A DNA stretch of 22,489 nt from Clostridia bacterium. Its GTDB lineage: Bacteria > Bacillota > Clostridia > Christensenellales > Aristaeellaceae. Location of the stretch: positions 1 through 22,489 of the forward strand of contig JAUNBY010000009.1 of NCBI GenBank assembly GCA_030526935.1. The letters are read 5' to 3'. A model generated the notes under the pieces. The model was not told the DNA's origin. It was given only the letters and a program-made list of their open reading frames with translations, and ran no database searches. Below, in pieces: positions 7,303 through 14,125 of this stretch (the first letter of the stretch is position 1; every line of letters starts with the position of its first letter). A program made the translations under genes and the position numbers.

Positions 7303-8285
7303 ACGCTGTTAAGAGGCTTTACAACCGGGATGTTCATATAAGCCGCCTTATATTGATTACCGCGGCGTGGCTGGTATTCATGGCGTTTTCTCTGTCCACA
7401 AAGTTCTACAGCGTCATAAGCTTTCAGACCATGGGCGCGCAGTTCCCGGAGTTTGGACTCATGTCGCTTGGCGTCATGCTTTGCATGATAACGGGAGGAA
7501 TAGATTTGTCGGTGGTGGGAGTCGCCAACCTGACCTCCATCACCATGGGCATTTTACTAAAGTCGCTCATGGACGCGGAAGGCGCCATAAACCCCATGGC
7601 GATAGTTCTGGCCTTCGCGCTTGGCATAATAATCGGCGCTTTGGCGGGCTTTTTAAACGGAGTGCTGGTCAGCAAGGTGCGCATACCTCCGATACTTGCG
7701 ACCCTCGGAACCCAGCAACTGTTTCTGGGAATAGGCATAGTGTTAACCGAAGGCAAGGCCGTTTCCAGGCTTCCCACCGAGTACGCGCAAATGATCGCGG
7801 GCAAAGTGTTTAACGCCATTCCGGTGCAGCTTGTGATATTCGCAGTCGTGGCGGCGATTATAGGCTTTCTTATGCTCAAGACCACATACGGACAGCGCAT
7901 ATACATGCTCGGCGTCTCTCCAAGAGCCGCGCACTTCTCGGGTCTTAAAAACGACGCGCTTTTGATAACGACCTATACCATATCGGGCGTTTGCGCGGCG
8001 CTCGGAGGCTTGATAATGCTTGCCAACTACAATTCCGCCAGAAGCGACTACGGCGCGGTATATACCCTTCAATGCGTGCTTATAGTCGTGCTTGGAGGCG
8101 TAAGTCCAAGCGGCGGGCGCGGCAAGCTATCCGGAGTATTGCTGTCGATATGCGTCCTTCAGATGCTCACCAGCGGCCTTAACCGATTCAGGCAGTTAAA
8201 CGCGTTTTTAATACCGCTGATATGGGGCGGCATACTGGTTCTGGTAATGGTAGCCAACTACTTCACGGAGCGCAAAAAATCGTAA
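7299..8285 (+). CDS. Sugar ABC importer permease 2 (BPD_transp_2 family)
   Basis: A 328-residue membrane protein paralogous to permease 1. Family features are MITGGIDLSVVGVANLTS, VRIPPILATLGTQQLFLGIG, YMLGVSPRAAHFSGL for ATPase contact, and VVLGGVSPSGGRGK. AAGGAGG ends the preceding gene and the start overlaps its stop (ATGA), so the two permeases are translated in fixed ratio. It is the last clear member of the importer operon and is followed by a hairpin at 8292-8316. Confidence 0.93.
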   Translation: MNAVKRLYNRDVHISRLILITAAWLVFMAFSLSTKFYSVISFQTMGAQFPEFGLMSLGVMLCMITGGIDLSVVGVANLTSITMGILLKSLMDAEGAINPMAIVLAFALGIIIGALAGFLNGVLVSKVRIPPILATLGTQQLFLGIGIVLTEGKAVSRLPTEYAQMIAGKVFNAIPVQLVIFAVVAAIIGFLMLKTTYGQRIYMLGVSPRAAHFSGLKNDALLITTYTISGVCAALGGLIMLANYNSARSDYGAVYTLQCVLIVVLGGVSPSGGRGKLSGVLLSICVLQMLTSGLNRFRQLNAFLIPLIWGGILVLVMVANYFTERKKS

Positions 8286-8291
8286 GAAACG

Positions 8292-8316
8292 AAGGTGGGA
8301 AGGCAATTCCCACCTT
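8292..8316 (+). terminator. Hairpin after the ABC operon, probable weak terminator
   Basis: A perfect 10-bp stem AAGGTGGGAA (8292-8301) with TTCCCACCTT (8307-8316) around a GGCAA loop begins 7 nt after the permease 2 stop. Only three T follow on the top strand, so termination may be partial and the downstream genes could be reached by read-through. Confidence 0.6.
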
Positions 8317-8337
8317 TAAGCTATCATCGAAGCCGCG

Positions 8338-8410
8338 CGGCAATCGAAGGAATTGTCCGGAACATCCTTCCCCGCATTGCCGTCAAACAGTGACGAATTT
8401 CCAAATTCGT
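8338..8410 (+). promoter_or_regulatory. Structured leader or RNA element upstream of the small secreted protein
   Basis: Two further inverted repeats fill this gap. Arms CGGCAAT (8338-8344) and ATTGCCG (8376-8382) enclose GAAGGA (8346-8351) and TCCTTC (8365-8370), giving one long interrupted stem. A second repeat ACGAATTT/AAATTCGT (8393-8400 and 8403-8410) lies 4 bp before the AGGAGG of the next gene. No convincing promoter was seen between 8286 and 8430. The element may act on translation or mRNA stability of the gene at 8431; function is inferred from structure only. Confidence 0.4.
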
Positions 8411-8430
8411 AATAAGGAGGTCGTTTATCG

Positions 8431-8865
8431 ATGAAACGCATGGCTGCTATAATAATTATCGCTATGCTGATTCCCGCCGTCGCTACAGCGGCGGCGCTGG
8501 ACTGGTTTTCGTTTAACTACGGGTCGTATTTGGGCGGAATGCTCGACTATACGGTATACGAATACGACGGAGACTACTATCTCGACGCGCAGGGAATGAG
8601 CGGCGTCGATTTGAGTATAAGCGAAAAGAAGCTCGACGCGGGACAGGTTGACGAGTTGATGGAAATAATCTCGCAGTGCGGCATAAATTCGTGGGACGGC
8701 TTCGAGCAATATGATGAGGAAAAGCCCGACGGGGACAGCTTCACCATCGATATATCCTACATGAACGGCACGAGGATAACCGCCACGGGCTGCGAGAAAT
8801 ACCCGGACGGATATTGGAACGCATGGGCGAAGCTGACGAGCTTCTTCGAAAAATTGACCGCTTGA
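8431..8865 (+). CDS. Small secreted protein of unknown function
   Basis: 144 residues with a type I signal peptide (about 1-20, ending VATA) and a small acidic mature domain rich in Tyr and Asp. It contains FSFNYGSYLGG, a DGDYYLDAQGMSG strand, an LDAGQVDELMEII helix, SWDGFEQYDEE and DGDSFTIDISYMNG, then ITATGCEKYPDGYW. This pattern resembles a domain I associate with uncharacterised secreted Firmicutes proteins, but no named family can be given. AGGAGG lies 10 bp before ATG. The stop overlaps the ribosome binding site of proA (12-bp gap to its TTG start), so the two are co-transcribed, which is odd for an exported protein next to a proline-synthesis enzyme. Confidence 0.8.
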   Translation: MKRMAAIIIIAMLIPAVATAAALDWFSFNYGSYLGGMLDYTVYEYDGDYYLDAQGMSGVDLSISEKKLDAGQVDELMEIISQCGINSWDGFEQYDEEKPDGDSFTIDISYMNGTRITATGCEKYPDGYWNAWAKLTSFFEKLTA

Positions 8866-8877
8866 GGAGGAACAGAC

Positions 8878-10122
8878 TTGGACGCTTTGATAACGCAGGC
8901 CGCGAAAGCCAGACGCGCGGCGATAGCCTTGTCCGCCGTTTCGCGCGAGGCTAAAAACACGGCGCTATTAAACTCGGCTCGGGAACTTGACCTGGCCAGG
9001 GAGGATATAATATCAGAAAACGCCATCGACATAGCCGCCGCGCGCGAAAAGGGCGTTTCTCAAGCCTTTATTGAGCGGCTTACGCTCAACGACGCGAGGA
9101 TCGATTCCATGATAGAGGGTCTTAAGTCTGTAGCGCGGCTTGACGATCCCGTGGGACTGACGCTCGACAGCTTCACAAGGCCAAACGGACTTGCGATACG
9201 CAAGGTCTCTACGCCACTTGGCGTAATAGCCATAATTTTCGAGTCGCGCCCGAACGTAACCATAGACGCGGCGGCGCTTTGCCTCAAGTCGGGAAACGCC
9301 GTCATTCTCAGGGGCGGCTCCGACGCCATACGCTCAAACGCCGTTTTGATGAACGCCATGAGAAGGGGCGTCGAACGGGCGGGGCTTCCCGTCGATTGCG
9401 TATCTCTCGTCGAGGACACCTCGCGCGAGACGGCGCAGAGGCTCATGAGGCTCAACGAGTATATAGACGTTTTGATACCGCGCGGCGGCAAGAGCCTTAT
9501 AAATACCGTGATTAAAAACGCCACCGTTCCGACGATACAGACCGGCGACGGGGTTTGCCACGTGTACGTAGACGGCGAATGCGATCTTGAAATGGCTCTC
9601 ACAATCGCCGTATCCGCTAAGATTAGCCGTCCTTCGGTATGCAACTCCGCTGAAACGCTTTTGATAGATCAAAAAATAGCGGCGAGATTCATACCCGCCT
9701 GCTTTGAGAGGCTTAAACTGGCTGGCGTAGAGATTCGAGGCTGCGAGAAGGTTCGCGAATACGCGCCCTACGTCCTTTCGGCGACGGACGAGGACTGGGC
9801 GATGGAGTACAACGATTTGATATACTCGGTCAAAATCGTAGACGGCGTAAACGCCGCGATAGAGCATATTAATACGTATGGAACGCGCCACAGCGAAGCC
9901 ATTATCACGAGGAGCGAACAAGTCGCCCGAAAGTTTCAGAACATGGTGGACGCCGCCGCGATATACTGGAACGCCTCTACGCGTTTCACCGACGGGGGCG
10001 AGTTCGGCTTTGGAGCGGAGATAGGCATAAGCAATCAGAAGCTCCACGCCAGAGGACCTATGGGGCTTAAAGAGCTTACAACGTATAAATACGTCATAGA
10101 CGGCGCGGGGCAGGTGCGCTGA
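8878..10122 (+). CDS. proA: Gamma-glutamyl phosphate reductase
   Basis: A 414-residue cytoplasmic aldehyde-dehydrogenase-fold enzyme that reduces L-glutamyl 5-phosphate to glutamate 5-semialdehyde with NADPH, the second step of proline synthesis. Diagnostic segments are IIFESRPNVTIDAAALCLKS, VILRGGSDA, LIPRGGKSLI, TGDGVCHVYVD and the active-site loop RPSVCNSAETLL with catalytic Cys255. Length is standard (about 415). Translation starts at TTG (8878), 7 bp after AGGAGG; no in-frame ATG fits. The usual partner proB (glutamate 5-kinase) is not adjacent; instead the gene sits between a small secreted protein and a radical SAM gene whose start is 1 bp after the proA stop. Confidence 0.97.
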   Translation: MDALITQAAKARRAAIALSAVSREAKNTALLNSARELDLAREDIISENAIDIAAAREKGVSQAFIERLTLNDARIDSMIEGLKSVARLDDPVGLTLDSFTRPNGLAIRKVSTPLGVIAIIFESRPNVTIDAAALCLKSGNAVILRGGSDAIRSNAVLMNAMRRGVERAGLPVDCVSLVEDTSRETAQRLMRLNEYIDVLIPRGGKSLINTVIKNATVPTIQTGDGVCHVYVDGECDLEMALTIAVSAKISRPSVCNSAETLLIDQKIAARFIPACFERLKLAGVEIRGCEKVREYAPYVLSATDEDWAMEYNDLIYSVKIVDGVNAAIEHINTYGTRHSEAIITRSEQVARKFQNMVDAAAIYWNASTRFTDGGEFGFGAEIGISNQKLHARGPMGLKELTTYKYVIDGAGQVR

Positions 10123-10123
10123 T

Positions 10124-10999
10124 TTGTTCACATGCTCTCAATGCCCGAGAAAATGCGCCGCCGTCCGCGCCGAATCCGGCGCGGGCTTTTGCGGTATGGG
10201 CGAATTGCCGGTGGTGGCGCGCATGGCTCCTCATTTTGACGAGGAGCCGTGCATAAGCGGAAAGGAAGGCTCCGGGACGGTATTCTTTTCGGGATGCTCG
10301 CTAAAGTGCGTATACTGCCAGAACGCGCCCATAAGCCACGATTCGTTCGGAAAGACTCTGACGGTCGAAGAACTTAAAAGCGGCATAACGCGGCTCGCGA
10401 GGCAGGGCGTCAACAATATAAACCTCGTCAACCCAACGCACTTCGCGCACTTGCTTCCTGAAATCCTCGACGGCTCCTGCGGCGTCCCGATAGTGTACAA
10501 CAGCTCCGGTTACGAGCTGGTCGATACGCTAAAAAAACTCGAAGGTAAGATAGACGTATATCTCCCCGATTTGAAATACGTGGACAGCGCCCTGTCAAAG
10601 CGCTATTCCGCGGCGGAGGATTACTTTGACGTGACCTCCAAGGCTCTTTCAGAGATGCTCAGGCAGGTAGGCCCCGTTAAGCTCGACGACCGGGGCATGA
10701 TAAAAAGCGGGCTTATAGTCCGCCATCTGGTGCTTCCGTGCAATGTACGCGATTCCATTCGCGTCGTCGATTGGATTAAGCAAAACCTCCCCGGCGCGTG
10801 GATAAGCCTCATGGCTCAATACATGCCCTGTGCCAAGGCGCGCGATTACCCGGAAATAAACCGTCCCCTCTCCCCTGCCGAATACGAACGCGTCTGCGAC
10901 CACATGATATCCATAGGCCTCGAGGACGGATACGTACAGCAGATGGATTCGTCCGACGAGAAGTACATACCCGCGTTCGACCTGACGGGGGTTCCGTGA
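10124..10999 (+). CDS. Radical SAM protein, PflA-like (COG1313 type)
   Basis: A 291-residue radical SAM protein. The 4Fe-4S/SAM motif is GCSLKCVYCQN (Cys58, Cys62, Cys65, spacing CX3CX2C), and an N-terminal cysteine cluster (Cys4, Cys7, Cys11, Cys23) is typical of the group annotated as putative pyruvate formate-lyase activating enzyme. Further marks are EEPCISGKEGSGTVFFSGC and a YLPDLKY strand. The group's true substrate is not established, and no glycyl-radical enzyme gene is in the window, so the PflA label should not be taken literally. The start is a TTG at 10124 with a weak AGGTG about 7 bp upstream, chosen because it keeps the first cysteines; it follows the proA stop by one base. Confidence 0.85.
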   Translation: MFTCSQCPRKCAAVRAESGAGFCGMGELPVVARMAPHFDEEPCISGKEGSGTVFFSGCSLKCVYCQNAPISHDSFGKTLTVEELKSGITRLARQGVNNINLVNPTHFAHLLPEILDGSCGVPIVYNSSGYELVDTLKKLEGKIDVYLPDLKYVDSALSKRYSAAEDYFDVTSKALSEMLRQVGPVKLDDRGMIKSGLIVRHLVLPCNVRDSIRVVDWIKQNLPGAWISLMAQYMPCAKARDYPEINRPLSPAEYERVCDHMISIGLEDGYVQQMDSSDEKYIPAFDLTGVP

Positions 11000-11029
11000 C
11001 GATCCCAGCCACGCAAATCAAATTTGCCG

Positions 11030-11060
11030 TTGCAATTTGAGTTAAAATATGTTAACATAT
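11030..11060 (+). promoter_or_regulatory. Probable promoter and palindromic operator of the DtxR/MntR-type gene
   Basis: TTGCAA (11030-11035), a 17-bp spacer and TAACAT (11053-11058) form a moderate sigma-A promoter (4 of 6 matches in each box). A perfect 14-bp palindrome ATATGTTAACATAT (11047-11060) covers the -10. Placement over its own -10 suggests autoregulation by the metal-responsive repressor encoded 27 bp downstream. A second inverted repeat (TCAAATT 11018-11024, AATTTGA 11034-11040) lies just upstream. Confidence 0.5.
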
Positions 11061-11086
11061 AGACAAACGTATTAGGGAGGCAAATC

Positions 11087-11458
11087 ATGCGCATATTGAA
11101 ATCTTCCGAGGATTACCTCGAGGCAATGCTGATGATGAAGGAACGACACGGATACATACGTTCCATAGATATTGCTACGGAGCTTGGAGTGACCAAACCC
11201 AGCGTCAGTTACGCCACAAAAAGGCTCCGCGAAAATGGTTATATAACCATGGACAAGGATGGACTAATAACGCTTACCGAAACCGGAATGGAGATAGCCC
11301 AGCGCATATACGAAAGGCATAAAATGTTGACGCAATTCCTCTTGGCGCTTGGCGTCGATGAGGACGTGGCGCGCGCGGACGCTTGCAAAATAGAGCACGA
11401 TATAAGCGATCAGACCTTTCAGGCCATGAAGGAACACGCTCGAAAATATGAGAATTGA
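11087..11458 (+). CDS. DtxR/MntR-family metal-dependent transcriptional repressor
   Basis: 123 residues, the short two-domain form without an SH3-like domain, as in MntR. The N-terminal winged helix carries SIDIATELGVTKPSVSYATKRL; the rest is the metal-binding and dimer domain. Ligand positions can be matched to MntR: Asp9 and Glu12 (SSEDYLEA), His78 (YERHKM), Cys100, Glu103 and His104 (DACKIEHD). Asp9 is MntR-like, whereas Cys100 is what DtxR has at that place (MntR has Glu), so the sensed metal (Mn2+ or Fe2+) is uncertain. GGGAGG lies 8 bp before ATG. The gene stands alone with its own promoter and ends before a strong hairpin. Confidence 0.93.
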   Translation: MRILKSSEDYLEAMLMMKERHGYIRSIDIATELGVTKPSVSYATKRLRENGYITMDKDGLITLTETGMEIAQRIYERHKMLTQFLLALGVDEDVARADACKIEHDISDQTFQAMKEHARKYEN

Positions 11459-11487
11459 CGATGGCGTAAACGCGCCCGCACAAGGCT

Positions 11488-11523
11488 TAACAGGGTAGAG
11501 TGGCACATCACTCTACCCTGTTA
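11488..11523. terminator. Bidirectional terminator between convergent genes
   Basis: TAACAGGGTAGAGT (11488-11501) pairs perfectly with ACTCTACCCTGTTA (11510-11523) around an 8-nt loop. It lies between the DtxR-like gene (+, ends 11458) and the malic enzyme gene (-, ends 11545), with a T-rich stretch following on the plus strand. It can serve both transcripts. Confidence 0.8.
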
Positions 11524-11544
11524 TACTATTGGTTTATTCAGGCT

Positions 11545-12720
11545 TTAGATTCTGGCCACTCCGGAATCTCTGGCGGCCTGCGCCACCGCCTTGGCCACGG
11601 CGTCCTTGACGCGCGGGTCGAACGGGGCGGGTATGATGTATTCGCTGTTGAGTTCCTCGTCGGATATGAGTCCCGCGAGCGCGCGGGAAGCGGCGATCTT
11701 CATCTCGTCGTTTATATCGCTGGCGCGAACGTCGAAAGCTCCCCTGAATACGCCGGGGAACGCCAGGACGTTGTTTATCTGGTTGGGGAAGTCGCTGCGC
11801 CCGGTGGATATTACCGCCGCGCCGCCTGCCTTGGCGTCGTCGGGGAATATCTCGGGGGTGGGGTTTGCGCAGGCGAAGACTATGGCGTCCTTGTTCATGG
11901 TCTTGACCATTTCAGTCGTCACCATGCCGGGAGCCGATACGCCGATAAACACGTCGGCGCCCACGAGCGCGTCGGCCAGGGTTCCCGCGAGCTTTTCGCG
12001 GTTGGTCTCGAGCGCCATTTCTTCTTTAATGGGGTTCATGCCTTCCTTGCGACCCTCGTATATGATGCCCTTGCGGTCGCAGAGGGTTATGTTCTTGAAG
12101 CCGTCGGAGAGGAGGAGCTTCGTTATCGATATGGCAGCCGCGCCCGCGCCGTTTACGACCACGCGCACGTCTTCCTTCTTCTTGCCTACGACCTTGAGGG
12201 CGTTGGTGAGTCCCGCGAGGGTGATTATGGCGGTGCCGTGCTGGTCGTCGTGGAATATCGGTATGTCGCACTTTTCCTTGAGCTTCTTTTCTATCTCAAA
12301 GCAGCGCGGCGCGGCGATGTCCTCGAGGTTGACGCCGCCGAAGGAGCCGGAGATGAGGTAGATGGTATCGACTATGGTGTCAACGTCCTTCGACTTTATG
12401 CAAAGCGGGAAGGCGTCGACGTCGCCAAACGCCTTGAACAGCACGCACTTGCCTTCCATAACGGGCATTCCGGCCTCGGGGCCGATGTCGCCCAGACCCA
12501 GAACGGCGGTTCCATCGGTGACGACCAGGCACATGTTCCAGCGGCGGGTGAGTTCATAGCTCTTGTCGATGTCCTTTTGAATCTCGAGGCAGGGCTGGGC
12601 GACGCCGGGGGTGTAAGCCAGCGACAGATCCTGCTTGGACTCTACCGGAACACGGGTTACGACTTCAATCTTGCCTTTCCATTCTCCGTGCAGCCTGAGT
12701 GATTCTTTCGCGTAATCCAT
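11545..12720 (-). CDS. NAD(P)-dependent malic enzyme (decarboxylating)
   Basis: A 391-residue cytoplasmic enzyme converting malate to pyruvate and CO2 with reduction of NAD(P). It has the short bacterial malic-enzyme architecture: SLAYTPGVAQPC (33-44, catalytic Tyr36), GKCVLFKAFGDVDAFP (90-105, catalytic Lys91), metal-binding NLEDIAAPR (131-139, Glu133/Asp134) and FHDDQHGTAI (156-165), then the Rossmann motif NGAGAAA (190-196). ATANPTPEI-like FACANPTPEI is kept near the C-terminus. There is no C-terminal phosphotransacetylase domain. AGGAGG lies 8 bp before ATG, and the gene follows the Ldh_2-type dehydrogenase by 14 bp, in one operon. NAD against NADP preference cannot be fixed by eye. Confidence 0.95.
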   Translation of the reverse strand: MDYAKESLRLHGEWKGKIEVVTRVPVESKQDLSLAYTPGVAQPCLEIQKDIDKSYELTRRWNMCLVVTDGTAVLGLGDIGPEAGMPVMEGKCVLFKAFGDVDAFPLCIKSKDVDTIVDTIYLISGSFGGVNLEDIAAPRCFEIEKKLKEKCDIPIFHDDQHGTAIITLAGLTNALKVVGKKKEDVRVVVNGAGAAAISITKLLLSDGFKNITLCDRKGIIYEGRKEGMNPIKEEMALETNREKLAGTLADALVGADVFIGVSAPGMVTTEMVKTMNKDAIVFACANPTPEIFPDDAKAGGAAVISTGRSDFPNQINNVLAFPGVFRGAFDVRASDINDEMKIAASRALAGLISDEELNSEYIIPAPFDPRVKDAVAKAVAQAARDSGVARI

Positions 12721-12734
12721 GATGTAACCTCCTC

Positions 12735-13844
12735 TTATTTTTCAAAATCGAACTTGAACGGCAGGTTCTTTGCGTCGCGCACAGCGATTATTTCCTTTTG
12801 AACCGCCTCTCCGACCGGAACGCCCTTGTCCTTGCGCTCGAGCCATACGAGGTATTCCTTTTCGCCCGCGGTATATATGCGCTCCTCGCCGGGCGCCTTG
12901 GTGGATGCGCGAAGCTCGCGCAGTATGTCTCCGGTAGTCTTCTTGAAGCTCTCGAGTCCCATGAAAAACTCGGGATTGATGACCAGGAACCAGTGTCCCA
13001 GATGATACATGACCTTCTCGCCGTTTTCGCCGATGCCGGTGAGCATCTTGAGGAAATTGCCGGCTTGTAAAGCGGCTGAAAGGATCTCGACGACGGTAGC
13101 GTAGCCATAGCCCTTATATCCCGCGAGTTCCTCTCCGATTCCGCCAAGCGGCGCGAGGGCGGCTTTTCCGGTATTCAGGTCTACCAATATCTCCTTGGAG
13201 TCGGTAAGAGCTTTTCCGTCGCGACCCACTACCATGCCGGCGGGAGTGTCCTTACCGTTGCGGGCGTAGTACTCGATCTTGCCGCGCTGGGTGATGGATG
13301 TCGCGCAATCCAGCATGAAGGGGAAGTCTTCGTCGGTGGGAAAGCCTACGGTAAGGGGATTGGTTCCGAGCATGTTCTCGACTCCGAATGTGGGTGCGAT
13401 GGAGGGACGGGCATTGGTTCCCGTCATGCCTATCATGCCGGCCTTGGTCGCCATAGTCGCCCAATAGCCCGCTATGCCGTAATGAGTTGAATTGCGCACC
13501 GCGACCATGCTCAAGCCATAGGTTCTGGCCTTTTCTATGGCCATTTCCATGGCCTTATGGCTGGCAACCATGCCCATGCCGTCGTGGGCGTCCAGAACCG
13601 CGGTAGTAACGGTTTCCTTGACTATTTCTATCTCGGTTACGGGCTTTTGGATTCCGGCGACGATGCGATCGATATATATGGGTTTGAAGCGGTTGCAGCC
13701 GTGGCTTTCTATTCCCCGACGGTCGCTCTCGAGAAGCACGTCGGCGCAAAGAGCCGCGTCCGCCTCGGGAACTCCGTATGCCTTAAAGGCCTCGATCAAA
13801 AAGCTGTTCATCAGTTCCCACGGCACATAGGGTCTGGTTTCCAT
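12735..13844 (-). CDS. Ldh_2-family malate/L-lactate-type dehydrogenase
   Basis: A 369-residue member of the malate/L-lactate/ureidoglycolate dehydrogenase family (COG2055), which is unrelated in fold to classical Rossmann LDH/MDH and uses NAD(P) to oxidise 2-hydroxy acids. Catalytic-type motifs are DRRGIESHGCNRF (His48) and RNSTHYGIAGYW (His121), followed by NARPSIAPTFG and LGTNPLTVGFP and a glycine/tyrosine-rich GYKGYGYATVVEILSAAL. Pairing with malic enzyme makes malate a sensible substrate, but lactate, sulfolactate or other hydroxy acids are possible. GGGAGG precedes ATG by about 7 bp. It is the first gene after a perfect promoter and a long structured leader. Confidence 0.92.
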   Translation of the reverse strand: METRPYVPWELMNSFLIEAFKAYGVPEADAALCADVLLESDRRGIESHGCNRFKPIYIDRIVAGIQKPVTEIEIVKETVTTAVLDAHDGMGMVASHKAMEMAIEKARTYGLSMVAVRNSTHYGIAGYWATMATKAGMIGMTGTNARPSIAPTFGVENMLGTNPLTVGFPTDEDFPFMLDCATSITQRGKIEYYARNGKDTPAGMVVGRDGKALTDSKEILVDLNTGKAALAPLGGIGEELAGYKGYGYATVVEILSAALQAGNFLKMLTGIGENGEKVMYHLGHWFLVINPEFFMGLESFKKTTGDILRELRASTKAPGEERIYTAGEKEYLVWLERKDKGVPVGEAVQKEIIAVRDAKNLPFKFDFEK

Positions 13845-13991
13845 AATAATCCCTCCCGATATTTTGATAACATGCGCGGATTAAAGCTACATTGTACTAA
13901 AAAAGGGCGAACACATCCGACAAGCCTCTCAGCTTATCAAACGCGTCGTCGCCCCATCACAAAATCTCTTGGAACCACGCATATTCATCTT
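13845..13991 (-). promoter_or_regulatory. Long structured leader RNA, candidate attenuator or riboswitch
   Basis: The predicted transcript starts near 13991, about 147 nt before the dehydrogenase ATG. Its middle holds a terminator-like hairpin ending in U6 (see 13899-13954). An 8-nt segment inside that hairpin (TTATCAAA on the plus strand, 13934-13941) is exactly complementary to a segment just upstream of the ribosome binding site (TTTGATAA, 13863-13870); pairing of the two would break the inner stem. That is the arrangement of a terminator/antiterminator switch. A leaderless 19-codon ORF (ATG at 13988) ends inside the hairpin, with no ribosome binding site. I recognise no known riboswitch class; a short independent RNA ending at U6 is the alternative. 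Confidence 0.5.
13899..13954 (-). terminator. Terminator-like hairpin with U6 inside the leader
   Basis: Read on the minus strand, GGGCGA (13954-13949) pairs with TCGCCC (13910-13905), and inside it GATAAGC (13938-13932) pairs with GCTTGTC (13925-13919, one G-U) around a 6-nt loop. Six U follow directly (13904-13899). Its place between a strong promoter and the first gene points to attenuation or to the end of a short RNA. Confidence 0.6.
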
Positions 13992-13997
13992 GTTTTC

Positions 13998-14026
13998 ATT
14001 ATAGCCTAATCGCCATCGCCTGTCAA
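13998..14026 (-). promoter_or_regulatory. Sigma-A promoter of the malate enzyme operon
   Basis: On the minus strand TTGACA (14026-14021), a 17-bp spacer and TATAAT (14003-13998) match the consensus in full. Transcription should begin near 13991 and run through the leader into the dehydrogenase and malic enzyme genes. Confidence 0.88.
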
Positions 14027-14125
14027 TGGTGAAAATAATTTTTACAGACAAATAATCCCACGTTTATCTGATTGCTCCGGTACGAACAATACATAAGAAA
14101 ATCCACGCGTGGAGGACGAAGCGAC

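Noticed and set aside
3706..8285. Naming the importer lsrBACD
   Set aside because: Gene order, missing lsrK/lsrR/lsrF/lsrG and altered ligand residues do not support AI-2 uptake.
11500..12702. Long plus-strand open frame of 400 codons opposite malic enzyme
   Set aside because: It is the antisense shadow of a clearly recognised enzyme, has no ribosome binding site and starts inside the bidirectional terminator.
13899..13991. TPP riboswitch suggested by a CUGAGAGG segment in the leader
   Set aside because: The other TPP-motif parts (GGGGUGC helix, ACCUGAUC) are absent, and the genes are not thiamine-related.
14041..14099. Promoter for the PRC-barrel gene (TTTACA-N17-TTATCT or TTGCTC-N16-TAAGAA)
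   Set aside because: Both -10 boxes are poor; no convincing plus-strand promoter could be picked.
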